Source: Thalassospira lucentensis (GTDB lineage Bacteria; Pseudomonadota; Alphaproteobacteria; Rhodospirillales; Thalassospiraceae). Taken from it: DNA of 64,000 nucleotides. The translations under genes were made by a program, and so were the position numbers. Position 1 is the first letter of the stretch. Each line of letters begins with the position of its first letter. Below are positions 11,108 to 21,242 of the stretch, piece after piece. Where the stretch lies: positions 270,145 through 334,144 of the forward strand of contig NZ_JAATOV010000005.1 in assembly GCF_011806425.1 (NCBI RefSeq). Reading direction: 5' to 3'. Under the pieces are notes generated by a model. That model was not told the DNA's origin. It did not search any database and saw only the letters and a list, made by a program, of their open reading frames with translations.

Positions 11108-11641
11108 ATGTCGCGAGTAGGTAAAAATCCGGTGGTCGTGCCTAACGGCGTTACCATCACCCTGAACGAAGAGCAGATCAGTGCAAAAGGTAAGCTCGGT
11201 GAGCTTAACCTTCCTCTGACCTCGGACGTAACCGTTACCCAGGAAGACAACCAGATCTGGGTGAAACCGAACAATGATAGTAAGCGCGCTCGTGCCCTTT
11301 GGGGTACCACCCGTGCGAACATCTCGAACCTCGTTTCTGGGGTTTCAGAAGGTTTCACCAAGAAATTGGAAATCACTGGTGTTGGTTACCGTGCGCAGGT
11401 TCAAGGCAACAAACTTGTTCTGCAACTTGGCTTCTCACACGACGTAGAAATGGAGATCCCTCAGGGTCTTAACGTCGTGGCTGAAAAGCCGACCCTTGTC
11501 GCCATCTCTGGCGCAGATAAACAGCTCGTTGGTCAGTTCGCTGCGAATGCACGCGGCTGGCGCGGTCCGGAGCCTTACAAAGGCAAAGGTGTCCGTTACG
11601 AAGGCGAGTATATCTTGCGCAAAGAAGGCAAGAAGAAGTAA
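11108..11641 (+). CDS. rplF: 50S ribosomal protein L6
   Basis: L6 lies near the sarcin-ricin loop at the factor-binding site. The 177-residue product shows two repeated L6 folds and the C-terminal signature [15 protein letters not shown] near residues 156-170. AAGGAGG precedes the ATG and rplR follows after 11 bp. Confidence 0.97.
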   Translation: MSRVGKNPVVVPNGVTITLNEEQISAKGKLGELNLPLTSDVTVTQEDNQIWVKPNNDSKRARALWGTTRANISNLVSGVSEGFTKKLEITGVGYRAQVQGNKLVLQLGFSHDVEMEIPQGLNVVAEKPTLVAISGADKQLVGQFAANARGWRGPEPYKGKGVRYEGEYILRKEGKKK

Positions 11642-11652
11642 GGACTGGCACG

Positions 11653-12006
11653 ATGAAAAACGCGAGAAGCCTTTTCGAACGCCGCAAACGTCGCGTTCGT
11701 TTTGCGATCCGCCAAAAAGCGGCCGGTCGCCCGCGCCTTTGCGTGCACCGTTCGAACGCTCACATCTATGCACAGGTTATCGACGACCTCGCAGGTACCA
11801 CCTTGGTGGCTGCCTCGACGGCGGAGAAAGACCTTGCAGGCAAAGGCAGCAATGCCGAAGCCGCTGCGCTGGTTGGCAAAGCCATTGCTGAACGTGCAGT
11901 TAAAGCTGGTGTGAAAACGGTCGTTTTCGATCGTGGCGGGTATTTGTTCCATGGCCGAGTGAAAGCTCTGGCCGATGCCGCCCGTGAGGGCGGTCTGGAC
12001 TTCTAA
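11653..12006 (+). CDS. rplR: 50S ribosomal protein L18
   Basis: L18 binds 5S rRNA together with L5. The product is 117 residues, with [29 protein letters not shown] (about residues 31-59) and [28 protein letters not shown] at the C-terminus, both characteristic. AAGGA precedes the ATG. rpsE follows 11 bp downstream. Confidence 0.96.
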   Translation: MKNARSLFERRKRRVRFAIRQKAAGRPRLCVHRSNAHIYAQVIDDLAGTTLVAASTAEKDLAGKGSNAEAAALVGKAIAERAVKAGVKTVVFDRGGYLFHGRVKALADAAREGGLDF

Positions 12007-12017
12007 GGAGCACGACC

Positions 12018-12593
12018 ATGGCACGTAACCAGAATCAACAGCAGCAGGCGCCGAAAGCCCGTGAAGAAAACGAACTTGTCGACAAGCTGGTTGGTATCAA
12101 CCGCGTCGCAAAAGTCGTTAAGGGCGGTCGTCGTTTTGCTTTCTCCGCAATGGTAGTTGTCGGTGACCAGCGCGGTCGCGTCGGGTACGGCACGGGTAAA
12201 GCCCGTGAGGTTCCAGAAGCGATTCGCAAAGCAACCGAAGCTGCTAAACGCAACATGATCCGCGTTCCGCTTCGTGAAGGGCGTACCCTTCACCATGATA
12301 CCAAAGGCCACTTCGGCGCAGGCAAGGTTATCCTTCGCTCGGCTCCGGCTGGTACCGGTATCATTGCTGGCGGTGCGATGCGTGCGGTCTTCGAAACTAT
12401 GGGCGTTCAGGACGTTGTGTCCAAATGTACCGGTTCGAACAACCCGCACAACGTGATCCGCGCAACCCTTGACGCTCTGGTCAACGGTGCATCACCTCGT
12501 CAGGTCGCTGCTAAGCGTGGCCTGAAAGTTGGTGACGTCGTTGCCCGTCGCGATAGCGGTTCGGCTGCGGCCGCCGTTCTCGAAAAGGAGTAA
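12018..12593 (+). CDS. rpsE: 30S ribosomal protein S5
   Basis: S5 lines the mRNA entry tunnel and affects decoding accuracy. The product is 191 residues, with a DSRM-like N-terminal domain ([20 protein letters not shown] near residues 20-39) and the fold-2 segment [22 protein letters not shown]. It is a little longer than the E. coli protein (about 167) because of tails at both ends. rpmD follows after 6 bp. Confidence 0.97.
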   Translation: MARNQNQQQQAPKAREENELVDKLVGINRVAKVVKGGRRFAFSAMVVVGDQRGRVGYGTGKAREVPEAIRKATEAAKRNMIRVPLREGRTLHHDTKGHFGAGKVILRSAPAGTGIIAGGAMRAVFETMGVQDVVSKCTGSNNPHNVIRATLDALVNGASPRQVAAKRGLKVGDVVARRDSGSAAAAVLEKE

Positions 12594-12599
12594 TTCGAT

Positions 12600-12794
12600 A
12601 TGGCTGCTAAGAAAAAAGCGACCGTACGCGTTACCCAGACGGGTTCGCCGATCGGACGTCCGGCTGATCAGCGCCAGACCCTTGTGGGTCTTGGCCTGAA
12701 CAAAATGCACCGGACTCGTGAGCTGGAAGATACCCCAGCTGTTCGCGGTATGATCGCAAAGGTCAAACACCTCGTCCGTGTGGACGAGGCTTGA
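12600..12794 (+). CDS. rpmD: 50S ribosomal protein L30
   Basis: L30 is a small, non-universal 50S protein. The 64-residue product has the family motif [26 protein letters not shown] followed by [15 protein letters not shown]. It is in the standard place between rpsE and rplO; rplO starts 29 bp after the stop. Confidence 0.95.
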   Translation: MAAKKKATVRVTQTGSPIGRPADQRQTLVGLGLNKMHRTRELEDTPAVRGMIAKVKHLVRVDEA

Positions 12795-12823
12795 TTGACC
12801 CCAGATCGAAAAGGTGTTGAACT

Positions 12824-13309
12824 ATGAAACTCAACGAACTTGCCGATAACCCGGGTGCGCGTAAAGCGCGTACCCGCGTCGGTCGCGGTATTGGTTCGGG
12901 CAAAGGCAAAACTTCTGGCGCAGGTCAGAAGGGTCAGAAGTCCCGTTCCGGTGTAGCCATTAATGGCTTCGAAGGTGGGCAGATGCCTATCTATCGCCGT
13001 CTTCCGAAACGCGGCTTTAATAACCTGTTCAAGAAACAGTACGGTGTTGTAAACCTTGGTACCCTTCAGACCGCCGTTGATAACGGTGTTCTTGAAGAAG
13101 GTGCAAATGTTACCGTTGCTGTCCTTGCAGAAAAAGGCCTTGCCCGTCCGCAGAAAGACGGTCTGCGCCTTCTTGCTAAAGGCGAACTGAAAGCGAAACT
13201 GAACATCGAAATTACCGGTGCTTCCAAAGCGGCTGTTGAAGCTGTTGAGAAAGCTGGTGGTTCGGTTAAGGTTCTTGCTCCGGTCGCTGCAGCAGAAACC
13301 GCAGAATAA
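12824..13309 (+). CDS. rplO: 50S ribosomal protein L15
   Basis: L15 is a late-assembling 50S protein with an extended glycine-rich N-terminus. The 161-residue product begins [32 protein letters not shown] and contains [18 protein letters not shown]. The C-terminus ends in an Ala/Glu-rich tail. secY follows after 83 bp, the largest gap inside the spc block. Confidence 0.97.
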   Translation: MKLNELADNPGARKARTRVGRGIGSGKGKTSGAGQKGQKSRSGVAINGFEGGQMPIYRRLPKRGFNNLFKKQYGVVNLGTLQTAVDNGVLEEGANVTVAVLAEKGLARPQKDGLRLLAKGELKAKLNIEITGASKAAVEAVEKAGGSVKVLAPVAAAETAE

Positions 13310-13392
13310 GCCTATAATGACTTCGTGAGGGTCCGGTTCCATTAGTTTGCGGGACCGGACCCTCCAGTTTTAGTGTATTGGGAGATGAGTGC

Positions 13393-14739
13393 ATGGCATC
13401 GGCCGCCGAGCAGCTTGCCGCGAACCTGAACTGGTCGTCTTTTACTAAGTCGACCGAGCTTAAAAAGCGTATCTGGTTCACGTTGGGCGCGCTTATTGTA
13501 TACCGTCTGGGGACTTATATTCCGGTTCCTGGTGTTGACCCGTCCATTCTTGCTGACATTTTCCGTCAGAATGCAGGCGGCGTTCTGGGCATGTTTGACA
13601 TGTTCGCCGGTGGTGCGCTGGGTCGTATGACGATCTTTGCGCTTAATATCATGCCATATATCTCGGCCTCGATTATCATCCAGTTGATGACGACCGTTTC
13701 GCCCTCTCTTGAGGCTCTCAAGAAAGAAGGCGAGCAGGGCCGCAAAAAAATTAATCAATATACCCGCTATCTGACAGTTGTGATTGCAACGGTACAGGCA
13801 TGGGGGATTGCTGTTGGTCTTGAAAGCATGACCGGTTCAACCGGTGCTGCTGTTCATGATCCGGGCATGTTCTTCCGCTTTACCGCTGTTGTGACCCTTG
13901 TCGGTGGCACCATGTTCCTGATGTGGCTTGGTGAACAGATCACCCAGCGTGGCATTGGTAACGGTATTTCGCTGATCATCTTCACCGGTATTGTTGCCGG
14001 TCTGCCCAGCGCGATTGCCGGTACTTTGGAACTTGGCCGTACGGGTGCGATTTCCGCCCCGGCGATCATCTCGATCATCGTTGTTGCGATCGCGGTTATT
14101 GCTTTCATCGTCTTTGTTGAACGTGCGCAGCGCCGCGTTCTGATCCAGTACCCCAAACGCCAAGTTGGCATGAAGGTTATGGAGGGTCAGAGCTCGCACC
14201 TGCCGCTTAAGATCAACACTGCCGGTGTGATCCCGCCGATCTTTGCTAGCTCGTTGCTTCTGATGCCGCTTTCGGTGGCACAGTTCACCACCGGTGCTGA
14301 TGCACCCGCGTGGCTGACAACGGCAACCGCATTGCTTGGTCGTGGACAGCCGCTTTATATCGCGCTTTACATCGGCCTGATTGTCTTCTTTGCCTTCTTC
14401 TATACTGCGGTTGTTTTCAACCCGGAAGAAACGGCAGATAACCTGAAAAAACACGGTGGCTTTATTCCGGGGATCCGTCCGGGTAAAAATACCGCGAACT
14501 ATCTGGATTTCATTCTGACCCGTTTGACGGTTATCGGTGCGGCTTATCTGGCATTTGTCTGTATCTTGCCAGAGATTCTCATCGCAGAATGGTCTGTGCC
14601 CTTCTACTTTGGTGGGACTAGCTTGCTGATCGTTGTCACGGTTACGATGGATACCGTTGCACAGGTTCAGTCTCATATGCTGGCGCACCAGTATGAAGGC
14701 CTGATCAAGAAATCCAAACTACGTGGTCGCCGCCGTTAA
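13393..14739 (+). CDS. secY: Protein translocase channel subunit SecY
   Basis: SecY forms the protein-conducting channel in the inner membrane with SecE and SecG. From the ATG at 13393, preceded by GGAGATGAG, the product is 448 residues (MASAAEQLAANLNW...); an in-frame TTG at 13378 would place the start inside the ribosome binding site. About ten membrane segments are seen. The conserved cytoplasmic loop ERAQRRVLIQYPKRQVG and the C-terminal YEGLIKKSKLRGRRR are present. Confidence 0.96.
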   Translation: MASAAEQLAANLNWSSFTKSTELKKRIWFTLGALIVYRLGTYIPVPGVDPSILADIFRQNAGGVLGMFDMFAGGALGRMTIFALNIMPYISASIIIQLMTTVSPSLEALKKEGEQGRKKINQYTRYLTVVIATVQAWGIAVGLESMTGSTGAAVHDPGMFFRFTAVVTLVGGTMFLMWLGEQITQRGIGNGISLIIFTGIVAGLPSAIAGTLELGRTGAISAPAIISIIVVAIAVIAFIVFVERAQRRVLIQYPKRQVGMKVMEGQSSHLPLKINTAGVIPPIFASSLLLMPLSVAQFTTGADAPAWLTTATALLGRGQPLYIALYIGLIVFFAFFYTAVVFNPEETADNLKKHGGFIPGIRPGKNTANYLDFILTRLTVIGAAYLAFVCILPEILIAEWSVPFYFGGTSLLIVVTVTMDTVAQVQSHMLAHQYEGLIKKSKLRGRRR

Positions 14740-14771
14740 CGAGCGGCCACGGACTTCAGGGGGACACGAAT

Positions 14772-15416
14772 ATGAATATTATCCTTCTTGGCCCTCCCGG
14801 TGCGGGCAAGGGTACCCAGGCAAAGCGTCTTGAAACAGGACGCGGCATGATCCAGCTCTCAACGGGTGACATGCTCCGTGCGGCGGTTGCTGCTGGTACG
14901 CCACTGGGGCTGAAGGCAAAGGAAGTCATGGATAAGGGGCAACTCGTATCCGACGATCTGATGATCGGCTTGATTTCCGAAAGACTTGATCAGGATGACA
15001 CCAAAAATGGTTTCATCCTGGACGGGTTCCCACGCACAACCGCCCAGGCAGAAGCCCTGGACATTATGCTGGAAACCAAAGGATTGGCACTTGATTATGT
15101 GATTGAACTGCGTGTGGATGATGCAGCGTTGGTGGCCCGTGTTGTCGGTCGCTACACCTGTGCTAAATGCGGGCAGGGATACCACGATCAGTTCCAGAAA
15201 CCGGTTGAAGAAGGTGTCTGCGACGTTTGTCAAAGCACCGAATTCAAACGTCGTGCAGACGACAACGCCGAGACTGTCACATCGCGACTGGAAGCTTATC
15301 ACAAGCAAACAGCACCGATCATTCCTTACTATGAAAAGGTCGGTAAGCTGAAAACAGTTGACGGGATGGCAGAAATCGACGAAGTTACGCGCGAGATTGA
15401 AGCCATCCTGGGGTAA
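14772..15416 (+). CDS. adk: Adenylate kinase with zinc-type lid
   Basis: Adenylate kinase interconverts ATP + AMP and 2 ADP. The 214-residue product has the P-loop GPPGAGKGTQ (residues 7-16) and the long LID domain of the 'long' bacterial form. The LID has four cysteines in two CxxC pairs (Cys130, Cys133, Cys150, Cys153), the zinc-binding arrangement; E. coli has His, Ser, Asp and Thr instead. The gene is 32 bp after secY, its usual neighbour. Confidence 0.97.
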   Translation: MNIILLGPPGAGKGTQAKRLETGRGMIQLSTGDMLRAAVAAGTPLGLKAKEVMDKGQLVSDDLMIGLISERLDQDDTKNGFILDGFPRTTAQAEALDIMLETKGLALDYVIELRVDDAALVARVVGRYTCAKCGQGYHDQFQKPVEEGVCDVCQSTEFKRRADDNAETVTSRLEAYHKQTAPIIPYYEKVGKLKTVDGMAEIDEVTREIEAILG

Positions 15417-15436
15417 TTTCCCGGGCAGGGCGTTTT

Positions 15437-15477
15437 TTTGCTGGCGGGTTGGCAGTAATGCTGGCCCGCTTTTGCGA
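15437..15477 (+). terminator. Weak hairpin after adk
   Basis: A G/C-rich imperfect hairpin (GCGGGTTGG pairing with CTGGCCCGC, with G-U pairs) is followed by TTTT, 30-55 bp after the adk stop and about 65 bp before rpsM. It could be an intergenic attenuator between the spc and alpha groups. The stem is imperfect, so this is a tentative call. Confidence 0.4.
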
Positions 15478-15536
15478 CGCTCTACCCAACCGGATCTGCC
15501 GCAGGGTTTGTTAACAGGAAACAGGAGTCTCACACA

Positions 15537-15905
15537 GTGGCTCGTATTGCTGGCGTGAACATCCCGACTGCTAAACGCGTCGTGATTGCGCTTACCTACA
15601 TCACCGGCATTGGCCCGGCGAAAGCTAAAGAAATTTGCGCTAAGGTTGGAATCGAAGCAGCAACCCGTGTTCATCAGTTGTCTGATGACCAGGTTCTCAA
15701 GGTTCGTGAAGTCATCGACGCTGATTACACCGTCGAAGGCGACCTTCGTCGTGAAACCGCAATGAACATTAAACGTCTGATGGACCTGGGCAGCTATCGC
15801 GGCCTGCGTCATCGTCGCGGTCTCCCGGTACGCGGTCAGCGTACCCACACCAACGCTCGCACCCGTAAGGGACCGGCTAAGCCGATCGCAGGCAAGAAGA
15901 AGTAA
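15537..15905 (+). CDS. rpsM: 30S ribosomal protein S13
   Basis: S13 contacts the P-site tRNA and the 50S subunit from the 30S head. The 122-residue product begins (M)[25 protein letters not shown] and ends in the basic tail [23 protein letters not shown]. The start is GTG with AGGAG about 10 bp upstream; no in-frame ATG fits the conserved N-terminus. rpmJ, which lies just before rpsM in many bacteria, is absent. Confidence 0.96.
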   Translation: MARIAGVNIPTAKRVVIALTYITGIGPAKAKEICAKVGIEAATRVHQLSDDQVLKVREVIDADYTVEGDLRRETAMNIKRLMDLGSYRGLRHRRGLPVRGQRTHTNARTRKGPAKPIAGKKK

Positions 15906-15922
15906 GGTAGGGGACAGAGACA

Positions 15923-16318
15923 ATGGCGAAAGCTCCTCAGCAGACTCGTGTACGTCGTCGCGAGCGCAAGAATATTACGAATGGTATCGCGCACGTAAAC
16001 GCGACCTTCAACAACACGATGATTACCATCTCCGACGTTCAGGGAAATACCATTTCCTGGTCGACCGCTGGTGGTATGGGTTTCCGCGGTTCGCGTAAAT
16101 CAACTCCGTATGCCGCACAGATGGCTGCCGAAGATGCAGGTAAAAAAGCTGCTGAACACGGCATGAAAACTCTTGAAGTACAGGTTAAAGGCCCGGGTTC
16201 GGGACGTGAATCTGCACTGCGTGCGCTTCAGGCTGTTGGTTTCACGATTACGTCTATCAAAGACGTAACGCCGATTCCGCACAACGGTTGCCGTCCGCGT
16301 AAGCGTCGTCGCGTTTAA
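15923..16318 (+). CDS. rpsK: 30S ribosomal protein S11
   Basis: S11 sits on the 30S platform near the E site and the Shine-Dalgarno helix. The 131-residue product has [23 protein letters not shown] (residues 19-41) and ends in [15 protein letters not shown], the strongly conserved C-terminus. It starts 17 bp after rpsM; 118 bp separate it from rpoA. Confidence 0.97.
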   Translation: MAKAPQQTRVRRRERKNITNGIAHVNATFNNTMITISDVQGNTISWSTAGGMGFRGSRKSTPYAAQMAAEDAGKKAAEHGMKTLEVQVKGPGSGRESALRALQAVGFTITSIKDVTPIPHNGCRPRKRRRV

Positions 16319-16348
16319 TCGCGTCGATCTGCGGACGACCCCGCGTTT

Positions 16349-16369
16349 GGGCCCGGTGCAGCCGGGCCC
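16349..16369 (+). terminator. Perfect GC hairpin between rpsK and rpoA
   Basis: GGGCCCGG and CCGGGCCC form an 8-bp perfect stem around a 5-nt loop about 30 bp after rpsK. There is no U-tract, so it is probably an attenuator, pause or processing site rather than a full terminator. It lies in the 118-bp gap before rpoA. Confidence 0.45.
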
Positions 16370-16436
16370 CTTCGCGTTTCTCATGAGGGCAAAACTTGCT
16401 CTCCTTATATAGGCTCCAGTTGCGAAGGTGGGTCTC

Positions 16437-17453
16437 GTGATTCAAAAGAACTGGCAGGAACTGATTAAGCCGACCAAGCTTGATGTTACTCCGGGTACAG
16501 ACGCCAGCCGCGTTGGTACGATCGTGGCGGAACCGCTGGAGCGCGGTTTTGGTCAGACTCTGGGTAACGCGCTGCGTCGCATTCTTCTGTCGTCGCTCCA
16601 GGGTTCGGCGGTTACCGCGATCCAGATCGACGGCGTATTGCACGAATTTTCGTCGATCCCGGGTGTCCGTGAAGATGTCACCGACATCATCTTGAACATC
16701 AAGACCATGGGTGTGCGTATGCATGCCGAAGGTCCGAAAAAAATGACCCTGAAGGCGACCGGCCCTGGTGCCGTCACCGCAGGTCAGATTCAGACCGGTG
16801 CAGACATCGAAATCCTTAACCCGGATCTCGAACTTTGCCATCTTGATGATGGTGCAACGCTGAACATCGAATTTACCGTCGATAACGGTAAAGGTTATGT
16901 CGCAGCAAGCGGTCATGCGTCTTCTGATGCGCCGATTGGTCTTATTCCGATCGATGCAATCTTCAGCCCGATCCGTAAAGTGGCCTACAAGGTGGAAAAC
17001 ACCCGTGTTGGTCAGGATACCGATTTTGACAAGCTGTCACTCACCGTTGAAACCAACGGCGCGTTGACCCCGGAAGATTCGGTTGCCTTGGCAGCCCGTA
17101 TCCTTCAGGACCAGCTGTCGTTGTTCGTTAACTTCGAAGAACCAGAAGCGGTTGTCGAAGAGAAAAAAGAAGACGAACTTCCGTTCAACCGTAACCTTCT
17201 TCGTAAGGTTGACGAGCTTGAACTTTCGGTCCGCTCGGCAAATTGCCTGAAGAACGACAACATCATCTATATCGGTGATCTTGTTCAGAAATCCGAAGCA
17301 GAAATGCTTCGCACGCCGAACTTCGGCCGTAAATCTCTGAACGAAATCAAAGATGTTCTGGCTCAGATGGGCTTGCATCTCGGTATGGAAGTCGGCGGTT
17401 GGCCGCCGGAAAATATCGAAGAACTCGCTCGTAAGTTCGAAGATCCGTTTTAA
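16437..17453 (+). CDS. rpoA: RNA polymerase alpha subunit
   Basis: Alpha dimerises to start RNA polymerase assembly, and its C-terminal domain contacts UP elements and activators. From the GTG at 16437 (GAAGGTGG 9 bp upstream) the product is 338 residues beginning (M)[11 protein letters not shown], the form usual in Alphaproteobacteria; a GTG at 16428 would add three residues. N-terminal domain: about 1-235 ([12 protein letters not shown]). C-terminal domain: about 255-330 ([24 protein letters not shown]). rplQ follows after 188 bp. Confidence 0.96.
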   Translation: MIQKNWQELIKPTKLDVTPGTDASRVGTIVAEPLERGFGQTLGNALRRILLSSLQGSAVTAIQIDGVLHEFSSIPGVREDVTDIILNIKTMGVRMHAEGPKKMTLKATGPGAVTAGQIQTGADIEILNPDLELCHLDDGATLNIEFTVDNGKGYVAASGHASSDAPIGLIPIDAIFSPIRKVAYKVENTRVGQDTDFDKLSLTVETNGALTPEDSVALAARILQDQLSLFVNFEEPEAVVEEKKEDELPFNRNLLRKVDELELSVRSANCLKNDNIIYIGDLVQKSEAEMLRTPNFGRKSLNEIKDVLAQMGLHLGMEVGGWPPENIEELARKFEDPF

Positions 17454-17641
17454 TAACGGGTCTTCGGCCTTCGGGTCGTGATCGAAGCATTTATGCTTCA
17501 AACCGGAAAATCCGAATTGTTTGGCGTTTCCGGCGGGCTAGTTGCCCACACCGCACGTACATGACCTGACTTTGTTCAGGGTGGCGGCGCGGTTTTACAA
17601 TCGGTTTCGTGAGCGAAGCCAGGTTATTAAGGAGAGTTACC

Positions 17642-18070
17642 ATGCGTCACGGTATGCACGGCCGTAAACTTAATCGTACGTCGTCTCATCGTAAGGCGAT
17701 GTTTGCCAATATGGCAGTTTCGCTGCTCACCCACGAGCAGATCAAAACCACTCTTCCGAAGGCCAAAGATCTTCGCCCGTACGTCGAAAAACTGATTACG
17801 CTGGGCAAGCGGGGCGACCTGCATGCACGCCGTCAGGCCATTTCGATCCTGCGTGATGACAAAATCGTAGCTAAACTGTTCGGCGAAATCGCTGACCGTT
17901 ACAAAGAGCGTTCTGGTGGTTACACCCGCGTTCTTAAAGCTGGCTTCCGTTACGGCGATGCCGCACCGGTTGCTGTGATCGAGCTTGTTGATCGCAATGC
18001 GGATGCAAAGGGTGCGGAAGACCGCGCTCGTGTAGAAGCAGAGGGCGAAGGTGACGAAGCTGCTGAATAA
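17642..18070 (+). CDS. rplQ: 50S ribosomal protein L17
   Basis: L17 is a 50S protein near the tunnel exit. The ATG at 17642 follows AAGGAGAG and gives 142 residues starting [20 protein letters not shown], the family N-terminus; an upstream in-frame GTG at 17609 would add 11 non-conserved residues. The C-terminus has a Glu/Ala-rich extension ([13 protein letters not shown]). It is the last gene of the superoperon and is followed by a strong terminator. Confidence 0.96.
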   Translation: MRHGMHGRKLNRTSSHRKAMFANMAVSLLTHEQIKTTLPKAKDLRPYVEKLITLGKRGDLHARRQAISILRDDKIVAKLFGEIADRYKERSGGYTRVLKAGFRYGDAAPVAVIELVDRNADAKGAEDRARVEAEGEGDEAAE

Positions 18071-18095
18071 GCACGCTTCTGCCTTTCAGAAATAG

Positions 18096-18134
18096 AAACG
18101 GGCGGCGCCACACGGTGTCGCCCGTTTTCTTTTG
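18096..18134 (+). terminator. Rho-independent terminator of the ribosomal superoperon
   Basis: AAACGGGCG pairs with CGCCCGTTT around an inner GC region, followed by TTTCTTTT. It lies 26 bp after the rplQ stop and ends the 18-kb gene block. Confidence 0.85.
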
Positions 18135-18331
18135 GCGCTATCCTTGGCCATTTGTCACGGTACGCGCCGTAATTTAGTATTTCGCAACTTTGTTCATATT
18201 TCTGCCAAGGTTGCGCGGCAGTTCTGAATTCCCTAATTGATGATGCGCCCTGTTGCGATGTTCCAAACCGCGCCAGGACGTGCTGTTGGCCATTCCGCCA
18301 AATGCAGTTCAAATCAGATAACCTGACAGCG

Positions 18332-19792
18332 ATGAGAGTAACCGACGTGCAAGCAAGATGGATCCCGACCATTTTCACGATTGCGGCAACCTGCCTGATG
18401 GCAATTGCGGGCCCTAGTGGTGTGGCCCATGCGCAAAGTGATGACAGACGCCTTCCGACAAGCAACACTGAAATTAAAATGTCGCTGTCGCCGTTGGTCA
18501 AACAAACTGCGCCGGCGGTTGTGAACATCTATACCAAAAAGGTCGTGTCCGAACGCGCGCGGTCGCCATTTTTCAACGATCCGTTCTTTAATCAGTTTTT
18601 TGGGGATCGCTTCGGCGGGGCGTTTGGCGCACCGCGCCAACGTGTTGAACGTTCGCTTGGTTCCGGGGTGATTGTTTCGAGTGACGGAACAATCGTCACC
18701 AACCATCACGTTGTGAACGGCGCCAGCGAAATTCGCGTTGTCTTGCATGATAACCGCGAATTTGATGCCGATTTGGTCGGTTCGGACGAGCGTACTGACC
18801 TTGCCGTTTTAAAACTGCGCGATGTCGATAGCGAACTTCCCGCTGTTAAGTTTGGCGATTCGGACGCGGTCGAAGTCGGCGACTTCGTTCTGGCCATTGG
18901 TAACCCGTTTGGGGTTGGTCAAACCGTGACCAGCGGCATTGTATCGGGCTTGGCCCGTGCCGGTGTTACCGGGCAAGATTATCAATCCTTTATCCAAACC
19001 GATGCGGCGATTAACCCCGGTAACTCTGGCGGGGCGTTGATTGATATCGAAGGAAAGCTGATCGGTGTGAACTCGGCGATCTTTACAAAATCAGGCGGGT
19101 CGAACGGCATTGGTTTTGCCGTGCCGGTCAATATGGTCAAGGTGGTGATGCGCGGCCTCATTAGCGGTGATTTGCGTCGTCCATGGCTTGGTGCCGCCGG
19201 GCAGGGGGTTACCGCCGATCTTGCGTCCTCGCTTGATCTTGATCGTCCGCATGGTGTGTTGATCAGTGAAATCCGCGACGGCAGCCCAGCCGACCGCGGC
19301 GGGCTTCATCCCGGTGACGTGGTTGTGGCGGTTAATGGCCTTGCGGTCGATAATCCCAATGAACTTAAATTCCGCGTTGCCACGCTTGAGCTTACCGGCG
19401 AGGCAAAGCTTTCAGTGCTGCGTCGGGGCAAGGCGTTGGAGCTGAGCTTGCCGCTTGAAGTGGCGCCCGAAACGCCCGCACGCGAAGAAACCATCATTAA
19501 CGGCGAAAACCCGTTCAGTGGTGCAAAGGTCGCTAATATGAACCCGGCCTTGGCCGATGAGGTGGGCGTTCCAACCTTGTCCGAAGGCGTGGTTGTGTTG
19601 GGGGTTGCGCGTGACAGTCTTGCACGACGTGCACGTTTGCAGCCAGGTGACTATATTATTGAGGTCAATGGCGAAACAATTGACTCGGTCGCACGCCTGA
19701 ACGAAGTTGTCAAAGCAGGCGCGCGCAGAAAGAACTGGAAGATTACCGTCAAACGCGATGGCAAAGTTTTGACTGGCGAGTTCACCCTTTAA
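18332..19792 (+). CDS. Deg/HtrA-family periplasmic serine protease
   Basis: Do-type protease/chaperone acting on misfolded envelope proteins. An N-terminal hydrophobic segment followed by VAHAQ-SDD looks like a cleaved signal peptide. The trypsin-like domain has the triad at about His126 (TNHHVV), Asp156 (RTDLAVL) and Ser232 (NPGNSGGAL). Two PDZ domains follow (about residues 270-365 and 395-480). The start is uncertain: ATG at 18302 or 18332, or GTG at 18347, and none has a strong ribosome binding site. rarA lies 18 bp downstream, so the two are probably cotranscribed. It could be DegP-, DegQ- or MucD-like; the sequence does not decide. Confidence 0.9.
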   Translation: MRVTDVQARWIPTIFTIAATCLMAIAGPSGVAHAQSDDRRLPTSNTEIKMSLSPLVKQTAPAVVNIYTKKVVSERARSPFFNDPFFNQFFGDRFGGAFGAPRQRVERSLGSGVIVSSDGTIVTNHHVVNGASEIRVVLHDNREFDADLVGSDERTDLAVLKLRDVDSELPAVKFGDSDAVEVGDFVLAIGNPFGVGQTVTSGIVSGLARAGVTGQDYQSFIQTDAAINPGNSGGALIDIEGKLIGVNSAIFTKSGGSNGIGFAVPVNMVKVVMRGLISGDLRRPWLGAAGQGVTADLASSLDLDRPHGVLISEIRDGSPADRGGLHPGDVVVAVNGLAVDNPNELKFRVATLELTGEAKLSVLRRGKALELSLPLEVAPETPAREETIINGENPFSGAKVANMNPALADEVGVPTLSEGVVVLGVARDSLARRARLQPGDYIIEVNGETIDSVARLNEVVKAGARRKNWKITVKRDGKVLTGEFTL

Positions 19793-19810
19793 CCAACAGC
19801 AAGGCCCCCT

Positions 19811-21127
19811 ATGGTTTCCCTGTTTGAAAGTCAGGTATCGCGCCCTTTGGCCGACAGATTACGCCCGGCGAAACTCGACGAAGTGGTCGGGCAGGGACAT
19901 CTGTTTGGTGACGATGGTCCGATCACCCGGATGATTAAAACCGGGCGCGTCCCATCGGTCGTGCTGTGGGGGCCGCCTGGCTGTGGCAAAACAACATTGG
20001 CCCGCTTGATGGCGGATGTAGCCGACATGGCGTTTGAACCTTTGTCGGCGATCTTTTCCGGGGTGGCGGACCTGCGCAAGGTGTTTGATCGTGCGCGGGG
20101 GCGCCGGTCGACCGGTGGGGCAACCTTGTTGTTCATCGATGAAATCCACCGTTTCAACAAGGCACAGCAAGATAGCTTTTTGCCCTATGTCGAAGACGGC
20201 ACCATCACCCTGATCGGCGCGACCACCGAAAACCCATCCTTTGAGCTGAATGCAGCCCTTTTATCGCGCTGTCAGGTGCTGGTGCTTAAGCGCCTTGACG
20301 ATCAGGGCCTTGAAGAGCTTCTGGTGCGTGCGGAAAAGGAAATGGGGTTTGAGCTGCCAGTCACGCAAGAAGCACGTGAAACCCTGCGCGCCATGGCCGA
20401 TGGCGATGGGCGTTACTGCCTGAACATGGCGGAAGAACTGTTTTCGATGCCGCCCAGTGACGAAGACGGTCCATTGGGCGTTGCCGAATTGGCGCGTACT
20501 GTACAAAAGCGCATGCCGATTTATGATAAGGGCGATGACAGTCATTACAACCTGATCAGTGCGCTGCATAAATCCATTCGTGGGTCTGACCCGGATGCGG
20601 CCCTTTATTGGTTTAACCGCATGTTGGCCGGGGGCGAGGACCCCAAATTCCTGGCCCGTCGCCTGACCCGTATGGCGGTTGAGGATATCGGCCTTGCCGA
20701 TCCGCAAGCCCAGCAGTTTTGTATTGGTGCCTGGGAATCCTATGAACGCCTTGGCAGCCCCGAAGGTGAGCTGGCCTTGGCACAGGCGGTAATTTATCTG
20801 GCACTCGCCCCGAAATCGAATGCGGGTTACGCGGCTTATAAAAAGTCGCTCAAGATTGCGCGTGAAACTGGATCACTGATGCCGCCGGCTCATATCCTGA
20901 ATGCGCCAACCAAACTGATGGCCGATATTGGCTATGGCACCGGATATGCCTATGACCATGACCAAAAAGACGGATTTTCCGGACAGAACTATTTCCCCGA
21001 AGGCATGCGCCGTCAGAATTTCTATGAACCGGTTGAACGCGGTTTTGAGCGCGATCTAAAAAAGCGTGTCGATTATTTCGATCGGTTGCGCAAGGAACGG
21101 CAAAAAGCCCGCGGCGAGAAGGGCTAA
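19811..21127 (+). CDS. rarA: Replication-associated recombination protein A (MgsA/WRNIP1 family AAA+ ATPase)
   Basis: RarA acts at stalled replication forks and interacts with SSB. The 438-residue product has Walker A GPPGCGKTT (about 54-62), Walker B FIDEIHRF (about 108-115), sensor ATTENPSFELN (about 137-147) and the C-terminal tetramerisation domain (GSPEGELALAQAVIYLALAPKSNAGYAAY). It lies 18 bp after the Deg protease gene, an arrangement I take as an operon. Length and motifs are normal. Confidence 0.95.
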   Translation: MVSLFESQVSRPLADRLRPAKLDEVVGQGHLFGDDGPITRMIKTGRVPSVVLWGPPGCGKTTLARLMADVADMAFEPLSAIFSGVADLRKVFDRARGRRSTGGATLLFIDEIHRFNKAQQDSFLPYVEDGTITLIGATTENPSFELNAALLSRCQVLVLKRLDDQGLEELLVRAEKEMGFELPVTQEARETLRAMADGDGRYCLNMAEELFSMPPSDEDGPLGVAELARTVQKRMPIYDKGDDSHYNLISALHKSIRGSDPDAALYWFNRMLAGGEDPKFLARRLTRMAVEDIGLADPQAQQFCIGAWESYERLGSPEGELALAQAVIYLALAPKSNAGYAAYKKSLKIARETGSLMPPAHILNAPTKLMADIGYGTGYAYDHDQKDGFSGQNYFPEGMRRQNFYEPVERGFERDLKKRVDYFDRLRKERQKARGEKG

Positions 21128-21242
21128 CCCGCGGTTCGTTGTCGAAATGGAAACAATGTGGTGAAAATTCGCAGGATAATCATTTCAATTGAACCCAAGT
21201 AATGTCAGGGCAACAAATTGACCCCGGACTTGGAGATTGAAA

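Noticed and set aside
15417..15536. rpmJ (L36) between adk and rpsM
   Set aside because: No frame with the L36 cysteine/histidine pattern; the gap holds only a hairpin and the rpsM start.
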